The notes beneath the pieces are model-generated. The model ran no database searches, had not been told where the DNA came from, and saw only the letters and a program-made list of their open reading frames with translations. 64,000 bases of DNA, from positions 4,890,842 to 4,954,841 of the forward strand of contig OZ020306.1 of NCBI GenBank assembly GCA_963971305.1, written 5' to 3'. Shown one piece after another: positions 1 to 11,679 of the stretch. The translations under genes and the position numbers were made by a program. Source of the stretch: Arcuatula senhousia (Eukaryota > Mollusca > Bivalvia > Mytilida > Mytilidae). Every line of letters starts with the position of its first letter. The first letter of the stretch is position 1.

Positions 1-325
1 AACAGAAAAGTTTATGCATTTTATCAGATTTATCTCTAAATCAAATCCAGTTATTTTTGTGAAAAATTATGATTATCAATACTAGTATTCTTTCTAATTT
101 GTCCTTGAAGAAGAGTACATGTGTGTTCAATGGACATATTTGCATTTTGTTGCATCACATCACATTGATCAAGGTAACAGTGGGTATAAATAACATATGG
201 AGATGAAACTGATTTGCTAATCTATACAAATTTGAAAGATGCAAAATAAGTTTCCATTTAATTGGCCAGAGCTATAGAAGATTTAACAAGCTTTTATTTA
301 GGTAAGACTATCGTGAATGGATTTT

Positions 326-994
326 TTACATCACTGTACATGTAAATGGACATTTTTTAAATTCGTTTGCTTGATTATTCAGAGTCTCATTTGAAACATC
401 ATATATTATCTTGCACTCTCCTTCAACATCACTCACTGAAAACTTATATTTTCCCGTTCCACTGATAAAATTTAATGAATTAACATAGGCATCTGTGACG
501 ACTAGAGAAGCATTTGTCCAGCAGCCTTTATCGGGAGCGATGTCAAAGATTTCTTTAGATGCCTCCAATTGTTTCCTTAATGACTGTTTCTTCCTCCCAC
601 CTTTCGTACCCTCCACCCCACAATATTTAATTACAGCACATTCTATAGTGTCTTTTGTTATTTCTGGTACATGTATTATATCTTTTATAAATTTCTTATA
701 TATAGTTTCCACAATTTCTACCTTCCCATAATGTGGTATAGTTTCATAGACAACAAACTGTCTATCCCCTCGCCCAGTCATTATACACAGGTAACTGCGG
801 TCAGTATCACGGACTAGAATCTCGGCATTCTCTAAGACGTAGGGATCCTCCTTAGCCAGGATGTAGTCGACTATTCCTGATAGCATTCTGTTCATTGATA
901 TAAGGTCCTTGTAGATCCTGGCCCGGTATCTATAGAATTCCATCACTCTACTTATCAGGTTAGAATTGACTCCATCCACTTGTATAATTTCCAT
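326..994 (-). CDS. Unrecognised protein, terminal coding exon, with C-terminal CaaX box
   Basis: A 222-codon open frame read on the minus strand ends with TAA at 328-326. I do not recognise the family. The start is chosen at ATG 994-992 because a strong splice acceptor (pyrimidine tract ending TTTCATTCCAG) sits immediately before it, so the Met is the first codon of the exon behind a probable untranslated exon further right; the frame stays open upstream to an ATG at 1036, but that lies inside the acceptor tract. The protein is mixed alpha/beta in composition, with a basic stretch GGRKKQSLRK near the middle and no signal peptide or membrane segment. Its last residues are KKCPFTCTVM: CTVM fits a CaaX prenylation box (Met at X favours farnesyltransferase) and the nearby upstream Cys could be palmitoylated, so membrane anchoring of a cytosolic protein is inferred. 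Gene reality is supported by length, acceptor and codon texture only. Confidence 0.6.
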   Translation of the reverse strand: MEIIQVDGVNSNLISRVMEFYRYRARIYKDLISMNRMLSGIVDYILAKEDPYVLENAEILVRDTDRSYLCIMTGRGDRQFVVYETIPHYGKVEIVETIYKKFIKDIIHVPEITKDTIECAVIKYCGVEGTKGGRKKQSLRKQLEASKEIFDIAPDKGCWTNASLVVTDAYVNSLNFISGTGKYKFSVSDVEGECKIIYDVSNETLNNQANEFKKCPFTCTVM

Positions 995-1039
995 ACTGGA
1001 ATGAAAGCAGAGGTAGTAAGCTTGCAGACAAAACAAATT

Positions 1040-1957
1040 TGGGGGGAGGGATGTAGAAGGGCTTTCTTTTCAAGAAAGCTGTATTTCCGTCTGATTAGTT
1101 TTCTGAACATTTTAACGCCTACCTAGAATTTTTATGAAAATTGCAATAAGGTAAAAGAAAAAGATGTGCGTTCAGCTGTTAGAAGGTCAAATGTGAAGTC
1201 GAATGCCACTGAGACAGAGACCAAGGCATTAAATAACGGTATCAACCCAGATGTCAGAGGACGACTATGTACCTTAAAAATTAATTTTAAACCACGTCTT
1301 ATTGCCATTCTCAGAGTCCAGAATAGTTTTACATTTGGAAATGACAAAACTTAGTAAGAAAAATTTTGTCTGCCCAAACCCCAAAGGTTTTTTCATGTGC
1401 ACTAAAATGTTAAACCTTTCTCCTTTTCTGGAACTGTGTTCTCATATGAATTAAATACTTGTATTCCTATCGTGTGGTATTCAATTTACAATAGCAAGAA
1501 CATAATTTGAATGATGGCAGGACTTGAATGACTTTTATGTAAAACAGTTTGAATAGAAAGAAGGTCAAATCTTCATTTCTGAAAATTATTTAGACTTTCT
1601 GTGTCTAAACCACCAGATTAGCATATACTTTTGACATAAATCAACAAAGAACATATTTACATCTAAAATATGTATTTAATTTTCATTTCTAATGTGTTTT
1701 TTTTCTATAATCATAATAACTTTAAAAACAAAACAAAAACGACTTTGTTTTTCTTAGAAAATACATGATACTTACCTCCAAAATAAGCATATTTATAACA
1801 TAAGATATGTTGACTTCCGTCAGATCAGAAAATCTATTACATTAGGGTGGTTAATCTTCCGTTTCGATTTTTGTTAATTTGAATCAAACAAAGTCATGCT
1901 CGATTGTTCTTGTTCAGGTATCAATTACACTTTGGTTTAGGGCTGAGTCATATGTTC
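1040..1957. other. Non-coding stretch, nothing recognised
   Basis: AT-rich sequence upstream of the CaaX-protein exon. It could contain the 5' untranslated exon or promoter of that gene, but no motif is clear enough to place either. Confidence 0.4.
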
Positions 1958-1958
1958 A

Positions 1959-3955
1959 GGGGCCGTATGCATAAAACTACTTAAGTTAAGGCTTCCTTAA
2001 AGTTAGATTTCACTTAAGTTTTCCTTAGTTAATTAGTTATCTTAACTAGTAAGCATAAAGACACTTAAGTCGGTACTTAACTAAGGAAAACTTAAGTATG
2101 ACATTCGGAACTCTACCTTAACCGAAATTATATTTTTCAATGTATCTTTATTATTCAATACCGTTTTTCGATTTTCTTTATTAATCAAAACTGTTTTTTC
2201 CCCCAATTGATAGTCCAATAGTATAAAGTTTTGTGAAGAAAAATGTTTAAATTCAAGCCGATTCGGGTGAATTTGAATATAAGTCACGTCGAAACGAAAA
2301 TCAAATTTTATCGAAAAAGAGAGGCTTGTAATCCATGTAATCATGTGTACAAATTTGGTAAACGAAAACACGTTAGAAATATCAAAAATAGTTTTTATTT
2401 TAAATATAACATGCAATTGGGAGTATGTTATGAACAAAATTTGTAAAGACAGCTTGATTTAGAAGACATATAAAAGAAAAAAACGCACTTTTGAAAACAG
2501 AAGATTCGGTTTATAGAAAAATTCATAGACAAACAGTAATGTTATTTAAATAGCTATAGAAAGTTGATATATCCAACCAATCATTATAATCAAGCATAAT
2601 GTACTGTATATTGTAAATTTTCTGTGATTATTCTGCTCTTTTTGGGCGTTGTGCTTAGCAATAAAATCATTATTATTTTTTTTTGTATACTAGTATTACC
2701 TATAGTTACATGTAAGGAAAATTAAAGTTGGTTTGTGGGGGGGTGGGGGTGGGGGGGGGGGGGAAATTGTACAATCTAATCATTTTGAACCTTTCATACC
2801 TACCCTATATCGCACCCCAATGTTCAAAGCAAAAAAATATCTACAAATTTACAAAAAGGATGTCACAATCTGAATATATGTTATATTAACAAATGTATAC
2901 CTAATTTTCTATAACCTTGACCAATATAATACCCCTGGGGTAATGGCCCTCTGGGTGATATAGATGTCTCGGCTTTAGATCGCAGTTGGCACAGATTTCG
3001 ACTTTTAATAATCAGAAAATATATCATGCTTTAAAAACACTGTCAGGGTCAAACTGGCTAGGAAGTAGACGTAGTTGAGTGACATACCTGAAGTCGAATC
3101 CCACGGTTTAGGTAGAATATCAATATTCAAGAGGCTGTAATTATAAGTTGCTGAGAAAGCTGTTACAAAACTATTTCTTCGCCCGCCCGACATTCATCAT
3201 TTATTACCCGGATTTTTCATTCCGTAAAATCCGACCAAAAACTTGCAAGTTCAAAGAATACATTTACTGGCAATACTTATAGCATGGCATAATAACTCGT
3301 TTTAGAAATAACCGTGTTTAAATGAACTATAGTCTTTCGTGGAAAGTAGTTACTCTTAATTTTAGAACCTTCGATCGTTGTTTGAACTTCGTGAAGATCC
3401 TTGCTTAAGTTTATATACATGTACATTTTAACAATCATTCATGTGTACATTTCTTTCCATGCAGTGCACGAGTTAAATCGAATAGAAGTACACGTGAACC
3501 GAGTGAATCATTTGACGGTTACATGTATGCATTGTTGTGGGTTGTGTAATAAGGGCGAATGAACTAAAATACAATGATGATTTTCAGGGAAGGTTAAAGG
3601 GTGTAAGGGTATGGTATGAAGCTTAAAATGGTTAACTTTCTTCTCAATGTTCAAATTCAACCCGAAGAACTAATGTTGGCGTCTATTTCGCAGTGCTAGT
3701 TATACTTAAGGTACCATAGTAGGTACCTTAGACTTAAGTAGAAACTTAAATATTTTCTTAGTTTAAGATGTTTACTGCATAACACTTAAGTCTAGTAGGC
3801 GTGGTCTAAAAAAACTAAGATTTCACTAAGGAAAATTCAAATACTTAGTTTAAGAAGTTTTATGCATACCACTTAAGTAGAATGGGTGGAGTTTCCTTAA
3901 CTTAAGTATTTACTTAGCAAAATCTTAACTTAAGTAGTTTTATGCATACGGCCCC
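1959..3955. mobile_element. 2-kb terminal-inverted-repeat element (non-autonomous DNA transposon)
   Basis: The left end (1959-1990) and right end (3924-3955) are a perfect 32-bp inverted repeat beginning GGGGCCGTATGCATAAAAC. Inside each end there is a further zone rich in CTTAAGT-type subterminal motifs on both strands (about 1990-2110 and 3700-3920), as in transposase-binding regions. If the ends are taken as GGG...CCC, the element is flanked by the 3-bp direct repeat CAG (1957-1959 and 3955-3957), but this overlaps the inverted repeat and is ambiguous. No transposase frame is present. The superfamily is not certain; a 3-bp duplication and G-rich ends would suit a Harbinger/ISL2EU-like element. 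Confidence 0.8.
2737..2763 (+). repeat. G-tract, possible G-quadruplex
   Basis: Twenty-seven bases of G interrupted by only two T, in runs of 7, 5 and 13. It lies inside the 2-kb inverted-repeat element. Confidence 0.8.
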
Positions 3956-4480
3956 AGGTTTTCATTCTATAAGCGAAAAAGAAAACACTTTCCAACGAAG
4001 ACTTGTAGACCTTATAATTTAAGCAAGCAAAACTGATATGATGAGGGACTTAACAACAAGGACTTTTCTATAAAAACTACTTCAAATACATGTACACTTC
4101 TCTAGAAATCATGCAATTATACCAACGTTTAGGAAACAATGATGAAATGCGCCTGGTGTTACTATTTTTTTTAACACTCGTTAGAGACGCTTAGCATTCA
4201 AGCGATTCTGAATTGTCCTTAAGGATACTGACAACCAAATTACACGCCCCCTCATTTAAGCAACTAAAAGAACATTATTTCAAAGCGCTCTAGGCAGTAT
4301 AATCTAAGTATATCCTCATGAACTATAAGTAGCCCCTGAAACTTTAACCTATTTCAAGTTTGTACCCAAGTTCATGCCTTACACTTTTACAGTGAAAACT
4401 ACTACCTTAAGCCTGTTGAAGAGCGGCCTAAATAAAACACTTTACATACAGGATTTCTAAAAAAAAAGTATAGGTCCTAG
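3956..4480. other. Non-coding stretch, nothing recognised
   Basis: No open frame, RNA gene or clear repeat seen between two transposable elements. Confidence 0.4.
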
Positions 4481-4482
4481 GA

Positions 4483-4693
4483 TACACTGAAAGCGAAAAT
4501 TGGTCAAAATGACTAATTCAGTAGTCAAAATCTAACAGGGAGATAGTCAGATATTTGGAAATGACAAGTATAGTAGTGACAATGACTACTTTATTAGTCG
4601 TGCTGATGAGTTGACTAGTTGCACCATCATCTAGGTGACGATCAATATGACTATCTAAACTTGTCACAGTGACTATTTTAAGTTTTCAGTGTA
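4483..4693. mobile_element. Small MITE with TACACTGAAA ends
   Basis: About 210 bp bounded by TACACTGAAA on the left and its inverse TTTTCAGTGTA on the right. The interior is filled with short GACTA/TAGTC and GTCACAGTGAC motifs in both orientations, so the whole unit can fold back on itself. No coding capacity; target duplication not resolved. Confidence 0.6.
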
Positions 4694-4699
4694 CCCCCA

Positions 4700-5425
4700 T
4701 TTAAATACATGAATATTTCTTATTTTAAAAAAAAATAAATTTGAGTTGAACATGTTACATATTTTATGAAAGTATGCATTTTTTTCACACACACAAAAAA
4801 CACACTTTTGAAAAAAAAATATTGAGCTCTGAAAGTATGTTCAGTGGGAAATCACTACACTCACTGGAAATTCTTAGCACTATTTTCACATCGTTCCAAA
4901 TGATTGGCCGATTGAGTAGTAAACACTTATTCGGAATCGGACCAAATATTTCTGATAATTAATAAATAAAAAGTTACAAAGTTCTTATTGACAAAAAAGA
5001 AAATTGTCATCTACAGTACATTTATTTTTGACGTTTGAAATAAATAAAAGGAATTTGTCAGTATTTACAACTTTGTGTTTCTTTGTGTTACTCGTTATAT
5101 GTTGCTTTTGGATTTGAGTTTCGTCTTTTAATAGACAAAAAGTTACACATTTTTATGAACATTTACAAGCGGAAATTTATTATGCTTTGGGTTTTTTTTG
5201 GGGGTTTTTTTTTGGTGACAATCATTTATCTGGTATATTTCAATCCGACAATTTTTCGTAAGTTAAGCTATAAAATTAACATTGAGTACCGTTTAGCAAC
5301 CCCAGTTCATCATATACAGCAACATCATAAGTTATATCGTGACAAGATTGATAGTAAGAAAACAAACTTTTGATAAAAAAATTATACTTAAAAGGAAATT
5401 TAAGAATAAGTTACCATGGAAACAT
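4700..5425. other. AT-rich non-coding stretch
   Basis: Low-complexity A/T runs. A 96-codon frame on the plus strand at 5083-5373 has a hydrophobic middle but compositionally looks like chance AT-rich frame; nothing supports a gene. Confidence 0.35.
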
Positions 5426-5427
5426 TA

Positions 5428-6009
5428 ACAAGAGGCTCCCAGGAGCCTGAATCTCTCACCTGGTCTTGATGTCAACCCTGTGATGAACTTTGTAGAGCTA
5501 AATAAGCTGAACATTTAAGCAAGCAACAGCTTTTTTCTTTCAGCAATAGTTTTCATTCTGTAGGCCAAAAACGTGCAAAATTTTATTTTAAGGGCCGTCC
5601 TAACACTTTGACTCTATAGAGACGTTTGTTAAGAGCTTAATGAATTGAACATTTAAGCAAGCAACCCATTTTCTTTATCTGCTATAGTTTTCATTATATA
5701 AGCCAAAAACATGAAAACATGTTAATTTGGGGCTGTAATCCCTATAAGGGGACATCTGACGATTTCAACCCTATGAATGCTTTTGTAGAGCTAAGTGAGC
5801 TGAACATTTAATGTTTTTTTTATCGATCAAAAATCGAAACAGAAGTTTGGTGCAAAATACCCTAAATATCATTCATACTAAGTTTCATTGAATTCTGTTC
5901 AGTAGTTTCAGAGGAGAAGATTTTTGAAAAATTGTTAACGGACGACGACGACGACACCGACGACGGACGCCAAGTGATGGTAAAAGCTCACCTGGTCCAG
6001 GTGGGCTAA
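5428..6009 (+). mobile_element. Mosaic repeat element, short copy (Helitron/'pearl'-like)
   Basis: The element starts ACAAGAGGCTCCCAGGAGCC (a palindromic hairpin GGCTCCCAGGAGCC), then TCTCACCTGGT, and ends with a GAC microsatellite, then AGCTCACCTGGTCCAGG and TGGGCTAA. The interior holds about two to three diverged copies of the 158-bp unit (GAGCTGAACATTTAAGCAAG ...) that is amplified in the copy at 33114-35114. The layout, with end hairpins, core tandem unit, microsatellite and CTAA-type terminus, resembles bivalve 'pearl'/Helentron-associated elements; that family name is an inference. Confidence 0.7.
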
Positions 6010-6470
6010 AAATACCTTTAAATACACTAAACAACCAATATACAATTTTCTTAAGCATTTTCAGCAGGTTTCTTTCGAGATGCGACTCCGTTGCTCTAGA
6101 TGCTACTTTAGTTTTAAATTTAGGGCCATAATTCCTCTTTAAATTTGCGGACCAGAAAGAAAATTAAACATGATCTGACAAAATATGGGGTCAATATAAT
6201 GTTAAGGGGCAGACTGAAAGAGGTGCATGCTAAGATTTTCACGTTGGAATAGACTTTAATATCACATGAGTTATAATAACATCGATTTGAAGTGGAATAA
6301 ATAACATGCCTTTATATGGAGAGTAGGGTTCCTTTTCATTGTATTACTTAATACTGTTCACAATTCTGCATTAAACATCAACATTACCAGTACAAATCAG
6401 TTGTACTATGAAATATGAATCTAAATCATTGTTCTGTACTTGTATGACTATGTTTGTTGACTGATTTATA
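6010..6470. other. Non-coding stretch, nothing recognised
   Basis: No frame, repeat or RNA gene identified. Confidence 0.4.
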
Positions 6471-6471
6471 T

Positions 6472-7020
6472 GCCCAATGTTCACGCCAGACAGTCGGTTA
6501 ATCGAGGAAAAAGTCTGTTGATTTACCTGTATATGCAGTTAAATGGGAAATGAGTCTGTTGATGGAGTCGATTCGAGTCTGTTGATATGGAAGTATCGAG
6601 AAAAACCTCGTAAGGTTATTAAATAACACATATTTTCACTAATATGGTAAATGAATTAGCAAAACCATTTATGTCTAACAAAATGAAAAAGAATACTTTA
6701 ATTAAAAATGTTAAAAGTTTGTATTAACACCAATTTAATAAGCTATAAAATGAAAAGGCGTTTTACTCAGTATATATTTCATTAACATTTTAGCATTCAA
6801 AAATGTAAACAAAACCATGCAAAATCCTAATAAATATCAAAATAACGTTTTCTTGTTGCACCAGCAGATGCATTACATCGGATGTGTTCTATTTTATTTA
6901 TATGCAAAACCATTGTGCTCAATTTTAAGTTTTTGTGCTATAGATCATGTTTTAGTTAAAACACAGTCTGTTGATGAGTCGGTTAATGAAAACTCAATCT
7001 GTTGATCGGTCGGTTGAGAG
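6472..7020 (+). repeat. Dispersed repeat with AGTCTGTTGATGAGTCGG motifs, copy 1
   Basis: The first ~95 bp (from CCAATGTTCACGCCAGACAG) is nearly identical, in inverse orientation, to 11576-11674, and the far end again carries CAGTCTGTTGATGAGTCGG. The middle differs between the copies. It looks like a non-autonomous element with conserved ends and a replaced interior. Confidence 0.6.
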
Positions 7021-7329
7021 TAAATATATTAATCAATTAGTCAGCATTCGCTATATATGGTGTGGTCAAAAACATTATAAAGGAGAATATTCATCAAAAG
7101 AATATATGAATACAACTTATTTTTAATAAATTTCGATAATTCGTAATTTTTTACATAATTGTATGTTTGTTATCTTTTCTTAAGAAGGTCTTATGAAAGA
7201 CATGATCGGCTCATAGTGTGATTTCATTCTCTCAGATAAGTGCATTGTTTGTCATAGGGTCATTTCGTACTCCTATACTGGATTTTACACGCTGAATTGT
7301 AACTAGCATTGAGACTTATACTTTGCAAC

Positions 7330-7455
7330 AGGGATGAACAACTTACTCTTCCCGGTCAGCTCTCGTTTTGACCTGAGTTCAGGTTGTCAGTTGCTGTTCA
7401 GTTTTTCGTGTGTTTTGTATTTCTGGTTTGTTCTTGCTATTGTGTGTGTTTGTTC
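7330..7455 (-). repeat. Dispersed repeat family A, fragment
   Basis: Minus-strand fragment of the family best seen at 47700-48230 (AACAAGAACAGCACAAGG..., CTCAAGTCGTAACAAGAG, GGTTCCTGCCTGCTATAGCA). No coding function; abundance and divergence suggest an old SINE- or MITE-like family. Confidence 0.5.
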
Positions 7456-7977
7456 TCGTCAATTAAATTTGTTCTATCTAACATTAAAATTATATTTTCA
7501 AATAAAAGTATAATAATTATGTATTTAAGATATTCTTCCATTGCTTAATATATATATAGTTGTGAGATGGAAAGTATAACATTTGAGGGTTTTTATGCCT
7601 GAACAAAAAAAACACATTTTCTACCCGACTGCTCTGGTAAGGAATGTTCACTGGTCAGATTGAAAATAACACGTTATTTAAATTTGTATACGCTTAAAAC
7701 AAACGTGGCCATTAAAAGTAAGCATCGCCTTTTGACGCCTTCGAAGAACTAATTTAGGACTAGCGTCTAGCTTTAGATAAAGATAGTTAAGGTCAAGGTC
7801 ATGTGAGAGGTGATCTGGAGTTGTTTTACATACGAAGCAATGGGAAAAAATGACACAATTTCACAAAAGACATTCAATTATGAAAATGGGGTCAAAGCCA
7901 CATTACATGGTTGTAGTTGTGTAGACTAAAATGGTCTGCCTCCAAATATTGGATAACTAGCTATTATGTTATATATA

Positions 7978-8115
7978 TAAAAAAGCAAAGAGGCACCAAT
8001 GGCGCATTCTGAAGCCAAACGTCCAAAAGAGCGAATGCAAAACCGGTCAACACAAAACAAAACACGCATGAACAAACAAGAAACACACAAACATCAACTG
8101 GCAATGGTGTCGTGG
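7978..8115 (+). repeat. Dispersed repeat family A, fragment
   Basis: Starts GCAAAGAGGCACCAATGG and matches the left part of the family A copies at 44040-44270 and 47700-48230. Short open frames on both strands here are by-products of the repeat. Confidence 0.6.
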
Positions 8116-8119
8116 TCAT

Positions 8120-8560
8120 TTGACATGGTGTCAGAGTCGTATGGTCACTGTCATGGTCACATGACATGGTGTCAGTTGCGTACACCATAACCCCAAGTAT
8201 GAGAAAACCGATAACATATACCTAGATGTTTTTCACTTATTTCATTTTCAATCATTTTTGGTCCCATAAAATTAAGTATCTGAGAGTTATCTTGATTTGC
8301 GCAACCAGGAAACATAAGACATGGTTTCAGTTGCATACACCATAACCCGGGAGTGTCAATATAGATGATTGCAGATGCATAGCTATTAAACTTCTCACTT
8401 GATACATTTTCCAAATGTTTTACAAAGAGTTTTTTATGGTTCCAAAAAGTATGCAGATCCGCTGTACTACCAAAATGGGGTTAGTTTCAAATGGAATTAG
8501 TTGCGTAGACAACATCCCTAACTGTCTATAAATAATATGATAATAGGTGCAACCTAAAAT
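8120..8560. repeat. Degenerate ~163-bp tandem array (three units)
   Basis: The motif GGTGTCAGTTGCGTACACCA recurs at about 8168, 8327 and 8490 in drifting form, each followed by ATAACCCC-type sequence. A fourth related unit is at 10263-10320 beyond a MITE insertion. Units are strongly diverged, so this is an old array. Confidence 0.6.
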
Positions 8561-9275
8561 GGGACGCAGCTTTAGAAAATAGTTGTCAAAAATGTCATTG
8601 ATCAATAACTGATAATTACAAATATTAATTACAAATATCGAATTATTTGTGCAAATTACAAATATTTGTAACATTCTAAAATAGTTGGATGACGTTGACG
8701 GGACGAAATAACCTTCTTTTGGTGTTACGTTATCAATGACGTCATTTCCCGGTCAGAGTATTTCGCGCTCCAGCAGAAGTAAACAAAGCAACCTTTTTTC
8801 TGCCAGGTTTTGGGTGATTTTCTGTAGACCAATATATCTTTTTAGAAATATTGGGTGGAGAAAATTGATATAAAAGCCTGGCAGAAAATGACGACTTGTT
8901 TCAATCAGGATTTTGGAAAAAAAACACTGGAACATGCACATGCACAGGATTGATTAAAATATCTCCATGATCAGCTAAGCCTAAGGTAAGACCATCTTTT
9001 TTTTTCTATTCAGTGTTGTTAAGCTTTATCTTTTATTGTTATTGTTTAAAACACCCGCTTAAACATCGCCTTAAATTGGTTGAATCTTTATTAAACAATC
9101 ACTAATCACGATTGTTCCTAACGCACCTGTTTACAATGACCATTCTCGCGAGAACTTGGCGTGATCATTTCATCCCTTTGACAACGAGAGTTTCCTTGAA
9201 AAATATATTAAGAGAGTTTAGTTTTGACTTTCCATCCGTATTCTCCTGTTTATTTTAAAAAGAAATTTAACTGTG
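8561..9275. other. Non-coding stretch
   Basis: No repeat or gene recognised; a short palindromic run of ATTTGTAATTACAAAT-like motifs at 8615-8670 is the only structure. Confidence 0.4.
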
Positions 9276-9281
9276 GTTATT

Positions 9282-10012
9282 TATGGAACGCCAAATTAAC
9301 ATATATTCAATTAAATGTACCTATCTTCAAATAATTGAAGATATCTTCAATCATTTGAAGATATCTTCAAATAAATTGAAGATATCTTCAATTCAATTGT
9401 ACCTATCTTCAAATAATTAAAGATATCTTCATATCAATTGAACCTATCTTCAAATGAATTATACCTAGGTGCAATTTAATTGCACCTAGGTATAATTCAA
9501 TTGTACCTATCTTCAATTGAATTGAAGATAGCTTTAATTCTCTTGAAGATAGGTCTAATTCCAACATCTCCATAATTCTTTTGGAGATATCTCCAATTCA
9601 TTTGAAGATATCTTCAATTCATTTGAAGATATCTTCAATTCAATTACACCTATCTTCAATTCAATTATACATATCTTCAATTTAATTATAGATTGAATTG
9701 AATTCAATTGAAGATAGGTTCAATTCGATTGAAGATAGGTTCAATTCAATTGAAGATAGGTTCAATTCAATTGAAGATAGGTTTAATTGAATTGAAGATA
9801 GGTACAATTGAATTGAAGATAGGTACAATTGAATTGAAGATATCTTTAATTGTGCTGAATTGTACCTAGGTACAATCGAATTGAAGATAGGTATAATTGA
9901 ATTGAAGATATCTATAATTGAATTGAAGATAGGTATAATTCAATTGAACATATCTTCAATTATTTGAAGATAGGTACAATTAATTGAATATATGTTAATT
10001 TGGCGTTCCATA
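9282..10012. mobile_element. Giant-palindrome MITE with GTTATT target duplication
   Basis: The 731-bp element has near-perfect inverted ends of about 58 bp, starting TATGGAACGCCAAATTAACA on each strand, and is flanked by the direct repeat GTTATT (9276-9281 and 10013-10018). The interior is an almost continuous run of 18-20 bp self-complementary units of the type ATTGAAGATATCTTCAAT and AATTGAAGATAGGT, so the element can fold into one very long hairpin with alternative registers. No coding capacity. Confidence 0.9.
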
Positions 10013-10018
10013 GTTATT

Positions 10019-11100
10019 AGATCTGTCAGTTTTAAAATTTACTAAAAGAAAAGCATCGAATTTCTGGCCCCATAGAAATTTGGAAGAAAAACCAAACCAT
10101 TAACTTTTGGAAGTTTCTACATATGTGGGACTGCGTCCCATATTAAATGCCTAGCTACTATACTTTTCACTTAATTTAGTTTCTCAAAAGCCTTGCAAAG
10201 AGGTATTTTGGCCCGAAAAACCTCGAAGTTGACAGAGTCGTTGAACCATGAAAATGGCAAACGGCATGGAGTTAGTTGCGTAGAACATAACCCCAACTGT
10301 CTGTATACTTTACCAAATATCAGATACCAAGCTATAATACTTGTCTAGTAATTAATTTTCCGCAAAAGCCTTACAATAAATTTACACCGCCACCGACGAC
10401 AGAAAGAAGTCGTCTTGCCTTTAGCGACTAAAGTCGCAGGCGAAACAAAAAAATTCAGCTCCCCCAAATCGTTTTAAAGATAATAAGAGTTATAAATTTT
10501 GCAGGAATTTTTTTTTCTGATTTATTAATAGGTTAGCATTACACTTTATTTAAGAGTAAAAACCTGTGGAAAAGCAAGATAGGTAAAATGTTTTAAATTA
10601 GCTCGTTATGACCAATTCAACTTTATCTAAAATAATAGCCGGTTCATTGGCAAAAATATCGCTATTTAAAAGGTACATCCCCCTTAACTACCAAAATGGT
10701 GGACAGTTTCAAAGAAGATACAACAACAATATGACGAAGACATGACGATTAGATGTTTTGTTAGCAAGTTACTCAGTACAAATTACCTCCACAAAACGGG
10801 ATAAAACATTATGGTATGCACGTCAACAGGATACATGTATACTACTCACAAACTATTTCTAAATTATGCTCAAAAGTAACAGATCAGTTGCTTCCATAAA
10901 CTTTGTGACGGACTGACATACAGACACAAAGTGAAATCGAAAATGAAACAAATCGCAGACTTTCCTGTCATTTTCAGATGATTCTACTTATTTCTTCCTT
11001 TTTAACACCCAATTGAAAATATGATTTGACTTCTTTGCCTTGTAAAGACATTAGACGTATCTAAAGTTTGAAGTATCATCATTTCATCGCCTTCTTAACG
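10019..11100. other. Non-coding stretch with one old repeat unit
   Basis: Contains the displaced fourth unit of the ~163-bp array at 10263-10320. Otherwise nothing recognised. Confidence 0.4.
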
Positions 11101-11104
11101 CTCA

Positions 11105-11674
11105 GTATACCATTATATTACCGTTTTATACTGGTTAATTGACGCATCAACTGACAAAAAAGACATTAACCAACTCATCAACAGACTTTAACCGTCAAAT
11201 TTTTAATAAAAGGACGATTAACCATATCTAAAATATTTATATGTTAAAATTTTAATAACCAATAATTTAGCTAATAACTAACTGCACATTTTGGTACCAA
11301 ATCTGTGATTTTTTTCTAAGAGACTAATCGATTTTTGGTGAAAACATGTTTTTTAGTCCTTAATACTGCTGCTACTGTCTCTGCGCCTATTCGTTTTGTT
11401 ACAAACTGTGATGGCTTTCTGTCTGTGGAATAATTGGAAATTATGCTGAAGTGAATATCATTTTGTCCTACACTTTTTGTTTTTGATTGGATACTTATTT
11501 CATGTAAAAAAATGGACGTTTTCCAGAGAATTTGTGAATTAAATTTCAATTTTACTCTCAACAGACCTATTACCGACTCCATCAACAGACTCATTTCCCA
11601 TTTAACTGCATATACAGGTAAATCAACAGACTTTTTCCTCGATTAACCGACTGTCTGGCGTGAATGTTGGGCCC
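11105..11674 (-). repeat. Dispersed repeat with AGTCTGTTGATGAGTCGG motifs, copy 2 (inverted)
   Basis: Inverse of the copy at 6472-7020: 11576-11674 matches its first ~95 bp almost base for base, and 11150-11200 carries ACTCATCAACAGACTTTAAC, the inverse of the far-end motif. The two copies are 4.1 kb apart in opposite orientation. Confidence 0.6.
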
Positions 11675-11679
11675 TATGA

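Noticed and set aside
5083..5373. 96-codon plus-strand frame with a hydrophobic helix
   Set aside because: Lies in low-complexity T-rich sequence; the helix comes from T runs.
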